The notes under the pieces are model-generated. The model saw nothing but the letters and a program-made list of their open reading frames with translations, did not search any database and was not told where the DNA came from. DNA of 64,000 nucleotides from Euryodendron excelsum (taxonomy: Eukaryota > Streptophyta > Magnoliopsida > Ericales > Pentaphylacaceae): positions 23,900,501 to 23,964,500 of the forward strand of contig CM065397.1 in assembly GCA_033060915.1 (NCBI GenBank), written 5' to 3'. Below are positions 11,706-23,729 of the stretch, piece after piece (the first letter of the stretch is position 1; every line of letters starts with the position of its first letter). The position numbers and the translations under genes are program-made.

Positions 11706-13364
11706 TGTAAACACCCCATTTTTGCTCTCTCAACAATCTCCGGCCGACCGGACTCACATTCAAACTGACACAGACACATTCAAGTCGAAACTAGTTTTCT
11801 AAACTCAATTCAGTCAATCAATCGCTTCGCGAGCCCACTAGACCCAATAGAGGCAAAATGACTAAAACACCCTTAAAGTATCGGTCCAATTCCAGTTGGC
11901 ACGACTTTCTAAAGGCGGTAAGTTCTTATTTCAACCCCAATTCTAGTTCCAATTCTAATCCAAGTCAATCAAACTCAATTCAGCAAGTCTTTCGAAAAAG
12001 TTGATCCTTCAGATGGTAAGTCCATCCAACGCTGCACGTTTATCGAGAGAGCACAAAATTCCTTAAAACAATAAGTCCCTTCAAAATTTTTGACTGGAAC
12101 GGAACCCAAGTCCACGAGATGGTAGAGCGGTTCACTTCTGGCACCTACTAGCTCGTCAATGTAGAATGTTAGCTATTCAGCACATCGATCGAGAAAGTAC
12201 CTAAGGCCCTGAGACGACAAGACCATTTAATAAACTCTCGAGATCAAGCAGTCTCAAGAATGAACACACACCATCGAAATGACGGAAACACTCATAAACA
12301 TCGCAACCCTCAAAGTAGCGAAACAATTGCAAATAGTTCGATATTCAGAATTGCCAACAAAATCCCTATGTCACGGGGCCAAACACGCCTCTTGGCCTTG
12401 ACACGTTTACCGAAGGATGGGATACCTTTGGAAACCAACTTGTCACACACCATCAGAGTGATGAAAATAATCAAAACCTGGGTTAACACTAGTGTCTGCT
12501 AGCCCACTCCTATAAAAAATAACCAAACTGCCCCTTAGGCCCTTCTGGCATGCTCCTCGAGAAAGCACTGAGTCCTCAGAGCAGTAAGTTCACCCTTCCA
12601 AGATTGACCCAAAGACAATCTAGCACGTTCAAGTGCCTTCCAGTCGCTTTCGGACTAATTCTGAAAGCATTCGGTCAAAATAACCATTTTGCCCCTAAGC
12701 ATCCGGTCGCATCCGGGAACCACATTGGCTCTAGGTGTCAAACTAGTTACCTCTCGAGGATGCTTCTCATAGTATTCCCAATCTTTCACCACCTTTTCGG
12801 ACCATTTCGAGTCTATTCCAGTAAGCCCGGTGCAAAATGACCATTTTGCTCTTAGTGAGCTAGTCGCATTTTCCAACCACACCGGTTCTGGGTATCAAAT
12901 CGGCAATCCCCTAGAACATTCTTGATATTGTTTCTAGCCTTCAAGAATTCTCACGGGTCACTCCAAATCCATTCTAGTATTTCCCCGATTCAAATGACCG
13001 TTTTGCCGTTTGTAGGCCAGTCACCCTTTTCAACTATTTCAACATTGGTTCTTAAGATATTTACCTCCGGGATACTCTTTTAGAGGTTCCCATCCATCCC
13101 TGGTCTTTTGGATCATTCCCAACTTTTTCGAGTCACCTCAAATGGAGCCAAGCTAAAAATTGCATGGTAGTCACTAAGATAGACGCACAAATCTTTTACT
13201 TTGCGTCCCAAGAGATCAAAAAATACATTTCTTACCGCCTTAAAACTTGCCTAAATAGCTGGCGCCAAGCCAATAAATGGCCTGGCACCACTAGAAATGG
13301 CGCCAAGCCAATTCAAAAAGCACTGCCGCCACTACAACAGGTGCCAGTTCCTATTCGATTTGCC

Positions 13365-13372
13365 TATAAATA
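13365..13372 (+). promoter_or_regulatory. TATA box of family F copy 2
   Basis: TATAAATA occurs after a region of GGCGCC-containing repeats (13260-13310) and before CAAACTCAGTC. The same box sits at the equivalent place in five other copies, so it is the likely core promoter of the LTR. Confidence 0.7.
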
Positions 13373-13654
13373 CAAACCCTCCCCCTGCATAAATAGGGTT
13401 CACAAACTCAGTCCAGAAACTCTGCCTCACTAAAAACAGAGCTTAAATTCCCTCAAAACCCTAATTCTCTCAAGCCTCCTCAAACCATAGCCTCCATACA
13501 CTCAAACCCTAGCTTCCATATATTCTATATGCTTAAATACGAGGCTCCAAACATCTATTGAAGCATTTTTCCATTAAAGACCAAGTGCTGCATTTTCAAA
13601 GCTCTCAAGTTAAAGTAAACAAAGCAAACAAAGTAATCAAAGCAAAAAGAAGAC

Positions 13655-13663
13655 AAGGTAAGC
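13655..13663 (+). promoter_or_regulatory. Candidate 5' splice site, family F copy 2
   Basis: AAG then GTAAGC (GT at 13658-13659) is a near-consensus plant donor, 285 bp after the TATA box. All five other copies with this region have GT at the same place. No transcript evidence is available here. Confidence 0.5.
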
Positions 13664-16014
13664 TTTCGATTTAGATTATGTAATCCCCCCCTCTCTTTTC
13701 TCTCCTGACTCACTTGGGTTCTTTTTTATTTTAATCCCTATCTTCTACCTTCTCTTTTTACATGCTTGAAACAAAGGACGAGCCAGTTCATGCCTAGGAC
13801 GAGTTGTTGAAAGTCAACGTGCTGGGGGCTTTCTTGAAGTTTAATATAAGACGGTGTGGGTTTGGCCCCCTTGATTATGTGATGAAGCCTAATATTATGT
13901 GTTCATGACCCTATTGCATTATGGTTATCATGTTCATGCATTGTATTCGAAGTTGCATTCAAAGTTGTTTTCAAATTTGTATCAAAGTTCTTTTTCAAAA
14001 CTTGTGTTCAAAATCTCCTTCTTTCAAACTTGTTTTCAAAACCACAATCTTAAGGTGATTTTAGTCATTCCATGGTTAAGGTTGTTTTAGGAAAGTGTTA
14101 TATTCAATGTGGTCATCAGGGTCCAAATCTTAGGTTCAAACCCTACTTGTTTTCGAAATCACATTCCTAAAGTGATTCCAGCTATTCCATGGTGAGGGTT
14201 GTTTTAGGAAAATGTTAAATTTAATGTAGTCATTATGATCCATATTTTAAACCATAATTGTCGTTAAAATCACAACCCAAGAATGGTTCTAATCTTTTCA
14301 TGGTTAGAATCATTTTAGGAAACTGAGATATTCAAGAGACTTACAAAAGTCCATATTCAAACCTCTTTCCAAATAGTTTTGCAAAAGTACTTTCTAAAAA
14401 CTCTTTTCAAAGATTTACTTTCTAAAAACTCTTTATCTTGAAGTTGAAGTCAAGCCCTAGGGTCCATGTTTAGGAGATCCTAGTTTTTTCACATAACATC
14501 ATGGCTTTCTATTTTGTCTCAAATCATAGATTTCCAAAATCTTTTTTTTTTTTTTTCCACCGAATCATAGATTTTCAAATCTGAGATTTTCAAAACTCAA
14601 TATTTCCAATTCCATGTCAAATCAAATCTTCTAATGTAGAAAACCAAATCAAAATTTTCAATTTAGGAAACCAAATCAAATCCTCCAATTTTGAAAACAA
14701 AATCAAATTATCTATTTTTGGAAATAAAATCCAATCTTCTACTTTAGGAAATAGAAGTCAAATCTTTCCTAATTTCAAACCTTTTCAAATTCCGACTTTC
14801 TAAATTTCAAACTCTCAAATCTTTCCAAATTTCAATCTTTCTAAATTCAAACTTTTTCAAATTCAAATGTTTCCAATATCAACTCTTTCTTAAAAATGAA
14901 ACTTTTCTTAAAATAGAACTTTCCTAGTTTGAAATTTTCCTAAAATGGAACCTTCTTAATTCAAAACTTTCCTAAAATAAAACCTTCCTAATTCGAAACT
15001 TTTCTAAACTCCAACTTTCTAAAATCAAACATTTCTATTTTAAATGCAAGTTTTAACCCTGAATTGTATAAACCCTAGGAGGCCAAAACTCTAGTTCAAC
15101 CCTAACCCTAAAATTAGGAAGTTTCAACTCTTTTCCGAAACTTTTTTCTAAACCAAGATGGTTTTCAAACTCCAATCTAGATCAAGATGATTTCAAAGCT
15201 CAACTCAATTTTTCCAAATCAAGTCCAAGTTCAATTTCAAATCAAAGCCAATTCCAAGTCCAACTTCAAGTTCGATTTCAAGTCAAAGTCAATTTCAAAT
15301 CAAACTTTTCAAAGACCTCAAAGTGTTTATTTTCAATCGGACCCTGAGTCCAAACTAGACTGACCTTATTCCCAACAAAGAGATACGTAAGCAACTCTCA
15401 TGGGAGCAGTCACAACCTTTTTGAAACTTCAAATCCTCTCTTCAAATCTATTTTCAAAATTAAATTATTTTTTTGTACTTGAATGTCATACATCATATCA
15501 AACCTCTTTTCAAAATTCTCAAAGTGGATATAATTGGACAATGAATAGTCGAAGATTCTAAATGAGTGAACCTAGGGAGAATATACATATAGGTATCGCA
15601 AGAGCCGGATAGGGTGATAGCTTAGTACATCTTCCCTACACTTAACCAACCTCCGAATCTAGAATTACTGTTTTCAAAAGACCAAAAATATAGTTATTTT
15701 TTAAAATGAGCTTAAATCTTTCCAAAGGCTGCCAAGCAACCTGTTTTCTCCAAAAACTCTCTCTTGAAAAAGTTTTTCAAAGCCTTTTCAAACACCCTAA
15801 GTTTAATCTTTGGATTGCACTTAGGTTTAGGTGACCTAACTCACCTTAACAAAATTATGTGGCGACTCCAAATTTTTTTCAAAAGCCCTTATTCAAATTA
15901 ATTTCCAATTCAAACTTAGTCACACTCGTCCTTCTAGAAGGATTAGTTCTAACAAGAGAGTACCGTGTTTTTCTCACTTGTGTTTTCTCGAGTGAGAAAT
16001 ATTGAGGCGTGACA

Positions 16015-17754
16015 GACCCTAATTTTTTTATAAAATTTATATATTAATATAAGAAATATTTTAAAATTGGTTTGGCATTTTTTTGACACCTAAAAGTATT
16101 TTTCTCGAACTTCCTAGTGTTTATAAAAAAAATCGTTAAAAATTTTTTTTTAGTGAAGTAAAAATATTTAAAAATTATTTTTAGACACTACTAAAAATAC
16201 TCTAGGGAGGTGGGATATTTCAATCATCCAAATCAAATTTTAAAATTTCTCGACTCTTAGGAGCAAAACAGTCTTTTTGACATCGTTACTTAAAAAAGGA
16301 CAAACTTGGCATTCTTTTTATAAAAATTGAAATTGGGGTTTCAAAACAAGTAAATCACCTAAAATGAATAAATAAATATATTTTTAGTAATTTATAGCAG
16401 AAATAGATGAATTTTACAACCTAGGACGATACATAAATTGCTCAGGGTATACGAAAACAACTATAGGGCTAAGTTAATCAACACAAAACAATGTGGAACT
16501 TAGGATACACATAATGGTAAGGTTTTGCATTCATATATGCTAAATTAGACCTAAACAATAATACAAGTGATGTTGTATTTACGGCTCACATGCAAAATAA
16601 CACAACAATAGAACAAATAAGTTGAATCGAATTTCAAGTAGGGATTCATGCCCTCTATTACAATGATAGTATAATTTTTGAAAAGTTATTTCAATTTCAA
16701 AAAGTTCAATAATGTTGCTTTATAACTACATTTTATGTTTTTTCTTTACTATGTTAAATATGCATAAATTGAGATAACGATAATAATTTCAACTGTCATA
16801 AATTTTAAATCAACTTCTTAATATTTAAAGAAATGGCTAAATGTTTGGCCTTTTGGGAACATAAGAACCTAAGTCTGTTGGGCCTATGTAATTGACAACC
16901 TCACCTTTTGGGTTATAGGTGACTGGCATGGTGTTATAAGGTGATACTCCTAGCATGGAGGAGAGGAGCTCAAACATATATTAATAAGAGCCTAGTCAAC
17001 CAGGCCGTAAAGTGGCGACAGTTTTGCCTTCCAAATTTGAGTGGTTGGCAGAGATGTTATAAGGGTGGATTCTTTTTTGAGCGTGTAGGAGGGAAGACGA
17101 AGAGGAAGAAAGTGTTTGTCCATCCAGACTGATGTGGTTGGCAAGGGTGCTATAAGAGTGGAAACCTCTGGCGTGAGAATGGGGTGTTTGTTGAATTACA
17201 AAAGTACCTAAAGATTAAATAACGTCATGAGATTCAAAGTTCAATATCATTTGACATGGCATAATGTGAAATTGATATTATATCAAAGAAAAGAATTGCT
17301 TTTAAACTGGAATATTTTTATTACGAATCATTATCTCTTTACATTTTTTATTGAAAAGTATTTATATTGTGATTGATATATATATTTCTTATTGAGTTTC
17401 ACAACTCACCCTGTTCATGCGCAAACATTGCATATAACAGAAAGTAAGCCGAAATATTTTGGGAATAATTACGTCGGACAAGATCGTTGATCAAGAAATG
17501 GATACATACACGGCGCATATTATGATAATAATGCTAGTTGTAATGGGCTTTGGATATTAACGACCTAGTTATGTAATCAATATTCAATATAATATTTTGG
17601 CTTTTGTGGGGGTGGACCCACAGTTTATTATTATATTTAGAGTATAAGTTATATTGGTCCAGTTTATTTTATTTACTTTATAGTTCGTTACTTTATTTGT
17701 ATTTATCATTCACACCCCCTTATCTCTTCGGGAGGGAAAAACTAGGGTGTGACA
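16015..17754 (+). mobile_element. LTR-like segment, 3' part
   Basis: After the family F insertion the flank resumes as GACCCTAATTTTTTTATAAA and ends AACTAGGGTGTGACA at 17754, the usual end of a plant gypsy LTR. The ACCCTAATT near its start and AACTAGGGT at its end are inverted-repeat partners, so the original LTR probably started just before the insertion near 11695, though the exact TG start is not visible. It contains a degenerate repeat at 16910-17190 (GGTTGGCA...GTTATAAGGGTGG, about three units). No internal region or partner LTR can be assigned. Confidence 0.45.
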
Positions 17755-18961
17755 GATTATGCTAGATTTCAGTCTATAAATATAAATTACTCCTTGATTT
17801 GACAAGAAAGAAAAAAGGAAAATATTGTGAAAACTTTTGTTCTCACTTTAGTGATAGAAGAAGATAGTGGTGGAGAGAGTGGTAAAGGAATAAGATTGAT
17901 GGAAGAAGAAGAAAATTATAGTGGCAATGAGATTTCGATGATGGCAATGGAAGAAGAATGTGGTGACGATAGGTTTTAAGAAAGAATGTCAATACAATTA
18001 TGATAAGAAGAAGAAGAAGATAATGGTGGTGATGTTTATTCCAATCATGGTGACAATTGCTCAATGTTGGATAATGTTATAGATAGTAGTTGTTTTTTAC
18101 CGGATATTGTGGCTAGTTTTAGCATGGAGAAAAATTGCTTGTTCTTTCAAGAGTAAAGTAGGTGTTAAAAAAAGATATGGCCTAACATTATTATAGATTG
18201 TCCTTGTAGGAACCCAAAAAAAACAATACAATTTGAGTATTGGTGTATTGTATGCTTAATTTAATTTTTGCATATAGATGACATAATATTAGTGTTTTAA
18301 ATTATTCATGTATTAATTTTAGTGTAAGGTACATCACACAGTCAATCAATAATATCAATGGTAAATTCATAAACTAGATAATGTCGAGCTATGGGTCTAT
18401 GGGTATATTGGGACTCGAGATATATTTTTGAACTTAGAATAATTTTATTTTTAATAAAATAAATTTTGGGATTTAATTTTGTGAATTTTGGAGTTTTCGG
18501 GACCTAATTCAGCTCTTCTCATTCCATTTTTAGCAAACCACTCTCTCTAGATTTTAAGCATTTAGGAGTTAGATTCAGCACAGATTCAAAGAGATAAACT
18601 TGTTCCACTCAACAAAAGCTTCAACCCTATGGTTTTTGATCTTCATTTTAATAGATTTTCGTATTTGAAATGTTTTCCTTCATCACTTGTGGTAGGGTTT
18701 ATCAAACTTAATTAACGGTTGATATGTATTACGTGCATTTTTATGTGTTAATCTCTAAAATCTTGCCTATCTAGATGAATGAGTAAGAACCCTAGCACAT
18801 GATGTGTTGATGATGGTTTATGAAGTATGAAAGGAGCTATATATGATTTTGTAAATCTAAGTTATGTATAATGATATGGGTTAGAATGTTGCACATTGTA
18901 ATCTTTTTGAAGTGAATACATAAATGAAAGTGCAAAGTCTCTAGTATGTTCATAAAATTTA
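17755..18961. other. Non-coding, LTR-like flank of the MULE
   Basis: No gene is visible. 17840-18060 is a purine-rich stretch with GAAGAAGA and GGTGGTGATG runs. 18400-18530 has an AT-rich block, ATTTTGGGATTTAATTTTGTG, reminiscent of gypsy LTRs, but neither LTR end could be placed. The sequence is cut at 18961 by the inverted end of the MULE and seems to resume at 24899. Confidence 0.4.
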
Positions 18962-19110
18962 GGGTAAAATATGCTGGTGGTCCTTATAGTTTCAAGCGAG
19001 CTTCATTTGATCTCTGTACTTCCAATTGCACCAATTTTGACTTTTAATTATCAATTTCATTTCTAATTGCTCCAATAGGTAACTGTCATTAGAGAAATGG
19101 ATGACAAATG
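18962..19110 (+). repeat. MULE left terminal inverted repeat
   Basis: GGGTAAAATATGCTGGTGGT and the following 130 bp match the reverse complement of 24740-24898, including TTTCAAGCGAG, TAATTATCAATTT and GCAAATGATCACAC-like blocks. Confidence 0.85.
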
Positions 19111-19801
19111 ATCACACATCATGCATATGGGAGTCCTGTAGGGCAAGAAAGTATTTGCGCCCTATTCCCCCCTCCCCCAAAATTGTGAAGATATACATAT
19201 ATACAACTAAACTCTAACATCTGCAATTCATAGAAGAAGAGAAACAAAGAGCAAGGTAGATAAGAGGAAGAAGGGAAAGAAAAGTGAGAGGAAAAGAATA
19301 GGAAATACCTTGGATGGAGCCACTATGTTACCGCTGTGGGAGAATGACACAGCTAACGATATCTTAGACTGATAACAACCATGGGAGAAGGTACTTGGGT
19401 TGTTCGGCATATGGTGTAAGTGTATTGTAGATTTTTTTTTTTTCAAATTTATTAGTTGAAATGCTAATACCTAATTTTGAATAAAATGCAGAATATGGGT
19501 TCATATGGATTCTTTGAATGGGTGGATCCCTTCATGGGTGTTTATGCTCGAGAAGTCATACCAAGTCTTCTAAGAATAACTAATTTGTTGAAAGAGAGGT
19601 CAGAGCAAAAGAGAGACAGTTGTTAGCCTTTATGATGATCTCATAGGTGACATTTTTGTGGTGAACCTTCAAATCAGATGGAGATTGGAATAGGAAAAAA
19701 TTGGAACTAATGAAGGTTCTTGGTATGTAACTAGTTTTTAGTTTTGAAAGAAAGGGAATGTCAGATGTCATTTGGTTTTTGTAAATGCTTATGCATTCCT
19801 G

Positions 19802-20517
19802 GTAATAAATGTAAGAATTGTCAAATGCAATGAAAAGTGTCTTGTGAAATGCATTGTGATGTTCAAATTATTTTTTGAAATGCATGGTGATGTTTGAATT
19901 GACATGCAATGTGCAATGCATTATAACACAAGCACAAAAACTAAAATGCAATGTAAATTTTGTTCATTCATCATCCCAAGGTCTTCCTGCAAGATTTTCA
20001 ACACCATTTCCAAGTACTTTTGGTTTTTCCTTCAATAACATAAGCCAATGGAAAATGTTACCGTTTGCATCAATGCCAGTAGCTGCAACCAATTGTCTTT
20101 TGTATGACCCTTTGAGATGCTAGGCATCTAAACCAACCAATGGCCTACACCCAGCCTGAAAATATATGTAAGAATTGTCAAATTCAATGAAAAGTGTTTT
20201 GTAAAATACATAGTGATGTTCAAATATTTTATGAAATGCATTGTGATGTTTGAACTGAAGTGCAATGTGAAATGCATTATAACACAAGCATAAAAACTGA
20301 AAGGTAATATAAATTTTGTTCGTTCATCATCCCAAGGTCTTCTTGCAAGATTTCCAAAACCATTTCCAAGTACTTTTGGTTTTCCCTTCAACAACAACAT
20401 AAGCCAATGGAAAATGTTGTTGTTTGCATCAATGCCAACAACTGCAAGCAATTGTCCCTTGTATGGCCCTTTGAGATGGCAGGCATCTAACCTAACCAAT
20501 GGCCTACACCCAGCTTT
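19802..20517. repeat. 358-bp tandem duplication in the MULE transposase region
   Basis: Two consecutive copies, about 19802-20159 and 20160-20517, are offset by 358 bp. Both contain TGTAAGAATTGTCAAAT, CATCATCCCAAGGTCTTC and GGCCTACACCCAGC. Each holds the same transposase segment on the minus strand. 358 is not a multiple of three. The copy nearer 20500 keeps a longer open frame. Confidence 0.85.
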
Positions 20518-20730
20518 GAACCCTTGCTTGCAAGCCCCTGAACATACTTAAAACCTTTGAATCCTAACTCGAGCAACCCTGTCTTCATCACCAACCACTT
20601 TGATTAAAATAGTTGTCCTTGAATTTGTTCTTCTAATCTCTTCACAATAGTCTCATAGCTTTACATATTGCTCCTTGTGACTTCCTTATATCAGTTGTTA
20701 TGCTTTCCTCTTTGCCTTGTAAACCTGACT
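20128..20730 (-). pseudogene. MULE transposase core remnant
   Basis: MULE transposases cut and rejoin DNA with a DDE/D catalytic core. The reading frame (open 20499-20128) holds LDACHLKGPYKGQLLA and VVGIDANNNIF, the block around the first catalytic Asp in MuDR-type proteins. Upstream, towards 20730, a more decayed stretch (FKDNYFN, FRGLQA) fits the preceding MuDR region. After the conserved block the frame runs into sequence without the later DDE blocks, because of the 358-bp duplication and loss of the 3' part. The N-terminal half lies at 23730-24140, displaced by an insertion. Confidence 0.8.
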
Positions 20731-21313
20731 CCTGTTCTAACACCCCCAACCATCATATTTTAATTCATAATCTATTAAGTTCTATTACGTGTATTTAATT
20801 AAATATAATTCAAGTTTTTATGCAACTTTTTTATACTTATGAAGATTTAAGTAATTTGAATATGCACACACTAGTTAGGAATTTATCAAATTGTCTAAAA
20901 TTAAATTTTATATGTGTTGGAGATATTTAAGTAATTAATTGAGGAGTTTAATCAACTCCATTTAATATTAGATTTATTTTAGACTAAAATTGTTAATTTC
21001 TTATTATGATTAATTAAAACTGAGTACGATTAATTACACTAGTTGACATTGATTAAGATAACTATGTTTTACCTGGATAAGTAAAATTAATTTAGTGTAA
21101 CTATGCTTAGTGAAGCTTAATCACATTATTAGAGAGTGGGTTAGTGGAAGATGAGTCATGGTTTTGTTGCATGAGGAGTTTACACCTCACCATCCTATTA
21201 GCCTTATAGTAAGACTTATCCCACTATCTCTTGTATCTATCAATTTGCAAGACTTGTATTTTTTATACCTTACACTTTGTAATTATCAATTGTATGAGTG
21301 GGGAGAAAGAGAC

Positions 21314-21316
<3 letters not shown>

Positions 21317-21350
<34 letters not shown>

Positions 21351-21485
21351 ACCTTGCATCAGGTAGAGAGAGAGTGAGTGGCGTGTGTAGAGCCATTCCA
21401 CTAACTCCTACACACAAACTTGCATGTTTTCCCAATGCTAGACTTGTATGCAATTGTACATAGAGAGAGAGAGAGAGAGAGAGAG
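21317..21485. repeat. Two (GA)n runs
   Basis: GA runs at 21317-21348 and 21462-21485 flank 110 bp of unique sequence. The Leu-Ser and Arg-Glu repeat peptides read here are by-products. Confidence 0.9.
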
Positions 21486-22039
21486 TGGAATTTGTAGAGA
21501 ATACTTGTGTTTGGCTAGAGAGAAAGAGAAGGAAAATAGGGAGAAAGTGGAAGAAACCCAAAGATATCCATAGAGGACTTTTTCTTGACTTGAACCAAGA
21601 TATTATAATCATTTATATGTTCATGTTCTTGCATCTAATCTGTTAGAAAAACTCCTAAAATATTTTTATAATAATTAGTTGTGAACTTGAGTTTGGGAGG
21701 AAGATAATGCTTTCATAGATATTGGGGAATCCATATTCAAAAGCATACTTTGATGGGTTCATGAGGTGTTTGCATAAGTCATCATCAGCATTTGACTAGG
21801 TTATGACGTTGAGCATGTTTTGGCAGTCTTGAGTCCTCCATATGAAGATTTGAAGAAACTTTGTTTAGATAAAATCACAATCAATAATGTGCTTTGTATA
21901 AATTTGATATGTTATTTATTGAGACCAATTCACGACCTTAGAATGAAATTTACGACTTTAGAATCATGATTGAGACCTTATGATACCATAGGAATGTGTT
22001 TATAAATTTTAAACTCATTAATTTTATATTAGACAAAGA

Positions 22040-22280
22040 CTCCAGAGGGGTCAACACCTGCGTATAGGAGTTGACAAGTCTGCCCCATGATTGAGATTTG
22101 AGCATGCTCTATAAAAGAGTCGACTATATATTTTAGGGGTCGACACCTTCAACATTTCTAATCAAGATTTACATTCTGCAAAAAAAAGGGTCAACACCTC
22201 CATTCCAATTGTTGACACTTCCAACCAAGTGTTGACACCTTTACTCAAGGGTTGACACTTTTACCCAGAAGTCTATACTC
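22040..22280. repeat. Degenerate GTCAACACCT array in an LTR
   Basis: The core GTCAACACCT or GTTGACACTT recurs seven or eight times at 17-50 bp spacing, for instance near 22047, 22137, 22187, 22212, 22234 and 22251, with both orientations of GTCGAC/GTTGAC. Confidence 0.6.
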
Positions 22281-23499
22281 ATGAAATAATTTCAAAATCT
22301 CTTCATCTTGGCCTTAGATACTTGTGCATTGTTTTAAATCACATTAATGAGAATCTAAAGTAGTTTCTTAAAAGCTTATGTGTTCATGTGCTTTTTGTGC
22401 TTGCCATAATTGTGTAAATTACTAAAAAATCAAGTGTTTAATAGCTTGAAGGTTATTTAATCAAGTACTATAGAATTACTTTAAAGTGCCAAGAATTCAA
22501 GGTGAGTGACTTGACTTCCGGAGTTGTATTTCTAAATTGATTCTCGTAGCAAGCATGTTTTATGAAATAATCATTTTAGAATGGCTCTTGATAGTTATGT
22601 TCCATATGTTAAATATACCCAAAAGCATGCTATGAGTACCATGGATATTGAATGGCTTTGTTATAATTTGTCTTCAAATAAAATGGGTATTTTATGACAT
22701 ATGCCTATCTCAGGGTCTTGTGCGAATGGGACTGTAATCTAAACTCGTCATATATATCTACATGAGACAAGTCTGCCCATTGCCAAAGGGAGACATTTTG
22801 ATTCCATTAAAATGGTGTGTATATTTAATATCCGAGTCGACACGGATAAGTTTGTTTGTGTTCTTGTTTCTATTCCTATACAATCTGGGATGACATGTGA
22901 AATATGATATATAATATTTTTATGAAAATAAAGTATTTAGAAAGCATGTTTTATCTATCATATTTGAAATACTAAGTACTTCTAATGTACTTTGGAATGT
23001 AAATGATGTTTATCATATTCTTACTTCTTGTGAAAACGGTATCCATGGTAAAATCTCGCAAGTTGTCAAGTTATTCACTAGGTTGTTGGTTTGTTAGAAG
23101 TCTAGGCAACCTAATGTTGAACCAGAATTAATTACAATAAAAAAATATGTGTTATACCATTATGCTGTAATCAAGTATATATTTACATACAAATATCCAT
23201 GTGCGTGACATTGTATGTAAGGAGGGAAGAAGAACGTGAAGAAGAACTGCATGAAAGAGAGAGAAGAAATCAATAAAAATTACCTTGATGATCCCCATTG
23301 GTGTTGTAGAGTGCGAATCACAAAGAAGGGAAAGAGAACATTTCTAGCAGAAATAATGTCCTGGTTAGCGACGATAGGCAACAATAATGAAGGGAGGAGT
23401 GATGGTGATCAGATTGGGGCCAGTGGTTGAGGGTTTCACACTATGTGCAAAGACAAGAGAGAAAGGGGAAGAAAGAGGGAAGGAATTTAGATAAAAGCC

Positions 23500-23715
23500 G
23501 AAAAAAATTGGGGCTACAAAAGATAATTAAAACTATGTCGTTTCCTTAAAAACTCGCGGCATTAATTTTGAACTGACTAGAAATTGATGCGATTTGTATA
23601 GAAATGCCTATTTAAAGTGACGTTAGAATAATTGGGTCGGCAAAAATACTTTTAGGCACAAACTTTTAAAGTGCCGCAAAACAAGTGTCGAGAAAATACA
23701 TTTTTCTTATAGTGT
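23500..23715 (-). mobile_element. CACTA-like transposon end
   Basis: On the minus strand the segment starts CACTATAAGAAAAATG at 23715 and continues with GTCGACA/GCGGCA/GTGCCG-type subterminal motifs (GCCGCAAAA, GTCGGCAAA, CGCGGCATT). CACTA elements typically begin CACTACAAGAAAA with such subterminal repeats. The opposite end is not visible: to the left the sequence passes into the LTR ending at 23210, so the element looks truncated. 23211-23500 probably belongs to it but has no diagnostic motif. Confidence 0.5.
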
Positions 23716-23729
23716 TGATTGGCATCAAG

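Larger units (their letters stand above)
11706..16014 (+). mobile_element. Family F solo LTR, copy 2 (4309 bp, TSD GACCC)
   Basis: The unit begins TGTAAACACCCCATTTTTG and ends GGCGTGACA; GACCC occurs on both sides (11701-11705 and 16015-16019), a perfect 5-bp target duplication. Start and end sequences differ from each other, there is no internal PBS, polypurine tract or gag/pol, and a TATA box lies inside, so I read it as one LTR left by recombination between two LTRs. The upstream part (to about 13360) has modules with TTTGCCCCTAAGCAT-like cores; the downstream part has the T/C-rich array and the terminal conserved blocks. It splits an LTR-like host sequence. Confidence 0.9.
20733..23210 (+). 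mobile_element. LTR-like insertion inside the MULE
   Basis: The segment starts near TGTTCTAACACCCCCAACC and ends CATGTGCGTGACA at 23210, and it lies between two halves of the transposase. It resembles the E1 LTR at 25628 in organisation: a TGT..AACA-C-CC start, a block of TTAATTATGATTAATTA-type sequence, then CACCTCAC, then simple repeats. I read it as a solo LTR of a related gypsy family. No convincing 5-bp target duplication was found (ACTCC against TTGTA), so the left boundary is uncertain. 22040-22280 holds a degenerate array of GGGTCAACACCT motifs. Confidence 0.5.

Noticed and set aside
12260..13433. Several 80-96-codon frames on both strands (12260, 12550, 12655, 13164) as host genes
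   Set aside because: They lie in the upstream part of family F copy 2, are not conserved as frames in other copies, and overlap on both strands.
21158..21612. Arg-Glu and Leu-Ser repeat peptides
   Set aside because: Produced by (GA)n microsatellites.
20728..23215. Target duplication TTGTA for the LTR inside the MULE
   Set aside because: TTGTA occurs at 20717-20721 and 23211-23215, but the sequence after the left one does not begin with TG, so the boundary does not work.
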